This document shows positions 34,061-37,009 of a stretch of DNA of 37,009 bases, piece after piece. Within the stretch, counting starts at the first letter, position 1, and every line of letters starts with the position of its first letter. The stretch spans positions 1 through 37,009 of the forward strand of contig ONVC01000022.1 in the NCBI GenBank assembly GCA_900321205.1, in the 5' to 3' direction. The notes beneath the pieces were generated by a model that worked only from the letters and a program-made list of their open reading frames with translations, had not been told where the DNA came from and did no database searches. Both the position numbers and the translations under genes were made by a program. The DNA comes from an uncultured Acinetobacter sp. GTDB lineage: Bacteria > Cyanobacteriota > Vampirovibrionia > Gastranaerophilales > Gastranaerophilaceae.

Positions 34061-34319
34061 TTTGTACATTCTGACTGACACTAAAATCCATATATGGATT
34101 TGCTTTTATTATTTAAGATTCGAGTCCTCCTACTAATGCTTACGTCAAAAATACATATTGTTTTGCAACTTCACGAAAAACAGTACAATTAGTACTGTTT
34201 TTCTGCACGCATTTGGAGTCCTATTTATTTTGCGGTTAGTCAAACCGGGCTTCTGACCTCCGTGAATACACTCTCAATATAGAAGGGGCAAATTTTATTT
34301 TTATGTGATTTAAAATATT
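34061..34319. other. Gene-free interval with palindrome and second hairpin
   Basis: No coding frame I can support. It holds an 18-bp perfect palindrome AAATCCATATATGGATTT (34084-34101). TTCGAGTCC at 34119-34127 repeats the T-loop 9-mer of the tRNA-Ile. A 12-bp hairpin GAAAAACAGTAC/GTACTGTTTTTC lies at 34175-34203. The remainder (34204-34319) contains a modest GGTTAGTCAAACC inverted repeat and otherwise nothing recognisable. No clear promoter for the next gene was seen. Confidence 0.6.
34175..34203. terminator. Terminator-like hairpin
   Basis: 12-bp perfect stem with AATTA loop; A-run and T-run form part of the stem, so it could work on either strand. It has no adjacent gene on the minus strand. 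Confidence 0.55.
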
Positions 34320-35447
34320 ATGAAAATTTCTTTTGAAACGATGAATTTTTATGGTTTGAAATCGGGCAATATGACTAATAAAGTTACAAAAAGCAAGTCA
34401 TTTGCAGAGGAGTCTGTTCCGCAAAATATCAAGGGAACTCTTGGCGATTTTAACATGAATATTTTGAATGAAATCAGGGACTTATTTGAATACGCACACT
34501 CAACCATAAAATCTGTTGCCAAATCCTGCAATACAAGAAGTGCAATAAAAAATGGATATAATAATCTAAAAAAAGGTATCGCAGGTTCAAGTATATTGGA
34601 ATTTAAAAACATAGGACAGAACGGAGAAGATATTGCAGTAAACCTGCGAATTGACCATGGGAAATATCCCAAAACTATAATTTTCATTGACGAAAAACAA
34701 CTTGTAATTAACAGAGACGGAAATATTGAAAAAAATTCTTCTATGCGATTCACTCATAAAGCAAACAAAAGAGAAAAGAATGAAATACTGGATTATTTTT
34801 CACAAAAAGAAATAGACAGCCTTGATATATATAAGCATCTATTCGCACTAAAAAAAGAGTTAAAAAAATATATTGATTATATACTTCTGAGACAAAAAGA
34901 TATTAATGAGATTCGAGAGAAAAAAGCTGATAACATTCCCGGAAATTTAAATACGTTATCAGATAAAATTAAGAATATCGATACAGAGTTTCAATATTTT
35001 AAATCACACATAAATAAACTGTCATACAACAGCCTCGATAAAGATATTTTCAGAATATACAATAAGATTAAAACTTTCCACGCACAAAACTCTATTATGT
35101 TTAAAAATGCAACAAATGACGAACGTTCAATATTTCTCGGTTATTCAAAAATTAACCGTAAAAAAGCAATGAAAATATTCCTTATGGACTACAATAATAA
35201 AAATGTTGATAAATCGTTTGTTATATATGAAAATAAACTTGCAAAATTTAATCCAAAAACCGTTAACAAAAAACCTAGCCATCTTGATTATGATTTTCAT
35301 TATTACACACAGGAAGAAATTGATAATTCAGGACTAGAAAAGTACATGGATACTATTCTTGAAAAATTTAAAGAAGTTAACGACAACCTGCAAAGAGGGA
35401 TAGAAGAAAGAAAAAATAAATCACGTTTTACAACTGAGAAATATTAA
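34320..35447 (+). CDS. Lineage-type hypothetical with N-terminal ISFETMNFYG motif
   Basis: 375 residues, no known family. It begins MKISFETMNFYGLKSGNMTN, another short polar start with Ser-Phe as in the other lineage-type proteins. A mostly helical body with many Lys, Asn and Asp follows. There are two similar beta segments: TIIFIDEKQLVINRDGNIEKN at about 119-140 and MDYNNKNVDKSFVIYENKLA near 290-310. Each is followed by a YFSQKEID or YYTQEEID unit (about 159 and 335), so the protein is an internal duplication. No membrane span or signal peptide. No clear ribosome site precedes the ATG. Confidence 0.65.
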   Translation: MKISFETMNFYGLKSGNMTNKVTKSKSFAEESVPQNIKGTLGDFNMNILNEIRDLFEYAHSTIKSVAKSCNTRSAIKNGYNNLKKGIAGSSILEFKNIGQNGEDIAVNLRIDHGKYPKTIIFIDEKQLVINRDGNIEKNSSMRFTHKANKREKNEILDYFSQKEIDSLDIYKHLFALKKELKKYIDYILLRQKDINEIREKKADNIPGNLNTLSDKIKNIDTEFQYFKSHINKLSYNSLDKDIFRIYNKIKTFHAQNSIMFKNATNDERSIFLGYSKINRKKAMKIFLMDYNNKNVDKSFVIYENKLAKFNPKTVNKKPSHLDYDFHYYTQEEIDNSGLEKYMDTILEKFKEVNDNLQRGIEERKNKSRFTTEKY

Positions 35448-35471
35448 CCCGGATTTTTTCAACGCAAAATT

Positions 35472-35831
35472 TTAATAATCTGTATTCTCATTGGGAGCTT
35501 CTTCTTCATTTTCTACCGAATCATTTTCAATAACTAAAAATTTATCAAAACCTGTATATCTAATAGAATTCAAAATGTTTTCATTAACATTTTTTAGTTT
35601 TAAAATTCCTCTTCTGTTCTGCATAAGATTATAGAGCTCTAAAATTGCTCTAAGCCCGATACTTGCAACATAAGTAATTTTAGAGAAATCGAGGACAAGT
35701 TCTCTGGTATATCTTAACTGCAAGTATTCCTTGACTTTTTCAAGATAATCAGGGGCACTGTATATATCCAATTTTCCTTCTGCTTCAATATATGTTACAG
35801 CATCTTTTAAATATGTGACTTTTGCGAACAA
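35472..35831 (-). CDS. STAS-domain protein (anti-sigma-factor antagonist type)
   Basis: 119 residues, a single STAS domain like SpoIIAA/RsbV, proteins that switch an anti-sigma kinase partner by phosphorylation of a Ser. Visible are EGKLDIYSAPDYLEKVKEYL, ELVLDFSKITYVASIGLRAI and VNENILNSIRYTGFDKFLVI. The conserved Ser (about 57) in ASIGLR is present, but the Asp that normally precedes it is Ala. It lacks an adjacent kinase or sigma gene. The C-terminus is acidic. TTACAA-N4-TTACAA lies 47-62 bp upstream of the ATG in a 71-bp gap. It may respond to a remote partner-switching system. Confidence 0.85.
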   Translation of the reverse strand: MFAKVTYLKDAVTYIEAEGKLDIYSAPDYLEKVKEYLQLRYTRELVLDFSKITYVASIGLRAILELYNLMQNRRGILKLKNVNENILNSIRYTGFDKFLVIENDSVENEEEAPNENTDY

Positions 35832-35877
35832 TTTAATTCTCCGGCTTTTTATTCATTTTAACCTATTATTTGAGGTA

Positions 35878-35893
35878 TTACAAGCCGTTACAA
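35878..35893. promoter_or_regulatory. Candidate operator upstream of the STAS gene (TTACAA pair)
   Basis: TTACAA at 35878 and 35888, spaced 10 bp, in the short gap between the helical hypothetical and the STAS gene. It is the same arrangement as at 13914-13929 and 22597-22634. Confidence 0.45.
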
Positions 35894-35902
35894 AAAATAA
35901 AT

Positions 35903-36403
35903 TTACAGATTACCTGTTTTTATTGAGATTTGCTCCAAAAGCAGATTTATAAAATCGACTTCTTTTTGCCGGTTTTCACGCTCAAAAATCTTACCTGATT
36001 TTTCCAGAAGAGTTTTTGCCAGATTAGGATTTGATTTTAATATAACTTTTGCAATATCCACCCTTGTTTTTGCAAGTTCCATTTCATAATGACTTAACTG
36101 ATTATTCTCTCTTGTATATGTTTTAAAATTTCTTTTTGCTGACTTAAAGTTGTTACATATATTTATCAGTACTTTTTCCTGCTGAAACAGTATTCTCGTA
36201 TATTTATGAGTATTTTTATTCTGTTTATACATCTTTTCCAAATCAACAAGGCGTGCGAGCTGGTGAATCACATCACCTTTTTCCTGAGCATATTCAAGAC
36301 CCTTAAGCGCATAATGTTCTTTTACTTCCGGTTTTAAGAACGGCATTTTCATAAGAGTACTGAAAATTATCCCTGGTAAATCATCTATACCGATTTTCCT
36401 CAT
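35903..36403 (-). CDS. Helical hypothetical protein, probably truncated at its N-terminus
   Basis: 166 residues from the only ATG. It is all-helical, with TPR-like spacing: EHYALKGLEYAQEKGDVIHQ, RLVDLEKMYKQNK, AKTLLEKSGKIFERENRQKE. No family recognised. The frame stays open for 16 codons before the ATG, and those codons read as natural protein (YFAENIFNFAEN) up to about 36451, where it ends in a stop inside the kinase fragment on the other strand. This implies the true N-terminus was lost at a join near 36440. There is no ribosome site before the ATG. The STAS gene follows downstream on the same strand. Confidence 0.6.
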   Translation of the reverse strand: MRKIGIDDLPGIIFSTLMKMPFLKPEVKEHYALKGLEYAQEKGDVIHQLARLVDLEKMYKQNKNTHKYTRILFQQEKVLINICNNFKSAKRNFKTYTRENNQLSHYEMELAKTRVDIAKVILKSNPNLAKTLLEKSGKIFERENRQKEVDFINLLLEQISIKTGNL

Positions 36404-36427
36404 ATTTTCGGCAAAATTAAATATATT

Positions 36428-36455
36428 CTCAGCAAAATATATATCATCATCTTAG
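36428..36455. other. Suspected join (assembly chimera or rearrangement breakpoint)
   Basis: Two head-to-head frames both lose their N-termini here. The minus-strand helical protein reads on to about 36451 with no start. The plus-strand kinase fragment begins in mid-membrane segment, with no start codon and no ribosome site between its preceding stop (36377-36379) and the first transmembrane residues. No intergenic or promoter sequence separates them. Confidence 0.6.
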
Positions 36456-37009
36456 GCATTGTTGTCTATTTAGTTGTTAATGTTGCTAATGTGTTTGTGG
36501 CGCAACATTTACCATGGTATGAATTCAAATTAAAAGGCATACTCGCGGGCACGTTAATCATCTTCTGTGTTTTATTTGATGTCCTTGTTGTCGGTGGTTT
36601 CCGTGTCGTGGAACATCGTCAAGAAACAATGATTATTAAAGCCACTCTTAATTCTAAAATTAGACAACAAGAGATGATGGAAAATAACATTAACTTCATC
36701 AACATGAAATGTCATGACTTAAGAAAAGAATTAAGAAGATTAAAAGCTAAAAAAGGCGAATTAACGGATGAAGACTTCTGTTTGTTAGAAGAATCTCTTA
36801 ACTTCTACGATAGCAGTGTTAAAACAGGTAACGTTAATATCGACGCTTTGATTCAAGACAAACTTATTTACTGTAATTCTGTTGGTATTGAATTCACTTC
36901 TCTCGTAGACGGGGATGCCTTTAAGGATATGGCTTCAAGTGATGTCTATTTCTTATTAACTAATATCATTGATAATGCGATTGAAGCTACAGAAGCAATA
37001 GAAGAAAAA
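36440..37009 (+). CDS. GHKL-family sensor histidine kinase fragment (AgrC-like), both ends missing
   Basis: About 190 codons, open at the window end. Two membrane segments are visible (IIILGIVVYLVVNVANVFV; GILAGTLIIFCVLFDVLVVG). A coiled dimerisation helix follows with the histidine region MKCHDLRKELRRLK, typical of the HDL-K box of AgrC/GHKL kinases. The N box of the ATPase domain is NIIDNAIEA, close to the window edge. The remaining ATP-binding boxes lie beyond. Such kinases are usually Firmicutes peptide-sensing proteins, unlike anything else here. The true N-terminal membrane part and a start codon are absent, so this is a fragment brought in by a join at about 36440. The cognate regulator is not visible. 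Confidence 0.75.

Noticed and set aside
34117..34127. GATTCGAGTCC as a tRNA 3' end or phage attachment site.
   Set aside because: Only nine bases match the tRNA-Ile T loop; no acceptor sequence follows and no integrase gene is present.

Overview
The window looks like a metagenome-style contig from an AT-rich, gut-type member of Candidatus Gastranaerophilales (Melainabacteria/Vampirovibrionia, the non-photosynthetic sisters of Cyanobacteria). This is inferred from low GC, Gram-negative lipid A/Kdo genes (kdsB, lpxK), many lineage-type hypotheticals with a short F-K or F-G motif near the N-terminus, and an 'MGMAASQ' protein of a kind I associate with this group. No marker is decisive and no database was searched.

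Layout. 1-1486 (+): a small membrane protein and a tandem pair of paralogous hypotheticals, ending in a hairpin shared with the convergent rimP-nusA unit (1561-3301, -). 3425-4826 (-): NAD-type isocitrate dehydrogenase and a TSCPD protein. 4867-6124 (+): two hypotheticals. 6132-8093 (-): gatC then pyrG. 8147-9083 (-): a hypothetical followed by a 48-residue small gene. 9240-13859 (-): era, a GH13 enzyme, and the tRNA methylthiotransferase mtaB. 14022-15851 (+): a large coiled-coil protein. 15848-22505 (-): MGMAASQ protein, ffh, pth, a TPR gene that appears split in two, and a U32 (RlhA-like) protein. 22757-24406 (+): a large TPR protein. 24388-26937: MATE exporter (-), Bcp peroxiredoxin (+), PnuC (-). 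26956-33715 (+): membrane hypothetical, acyl-CoA/ACP ligase, rplU-rpmA, a small gene with an odd start, a methyltransferase, kdsB-lpxK. 33716-34319: RNA island with tRNA-Ile(GAT) preceded by a tRNA-like structured sequence. 34320-36403: hypothetical (+), STAS protein (-), helical hypothetical (-). 36440-37009: a GHKL sensor kinase fragment.

Most recognisable genes are housekeeping: transcription and ribosome assembly (nusA, rimP, era, rplU, rpmA), protein targeting and translation quality (ffh, pth, gatC, mtaB, RlhA-like), CTP supply (pyrG) feeding KdsB, and lipid A completion (lpxK).

The most interesting signals are: (1) a short GGGGTAAAT-type motif at or just after stop codons at about ten gene junctions, including four successive junctions of the ffh-pth-TPR-U32 run; (2) a sequence just upstream of tRNA-Ile that copies its 5' half and anticodon core but carries an insertion of about 45 nt and has no T arm; (3) pairs of TTACAA spaced exactly 10 bp in three intergenic regions, like an OmpR/PhoB-type operator; (4) a join near 36440 where two head-to-head genes both lose their N-termini, most likely an assembly chimera or recent rearrangement; (5) the N-terminal F-K/F-G motif shared by unrelated hypotheticals and the GH13 enzyme.
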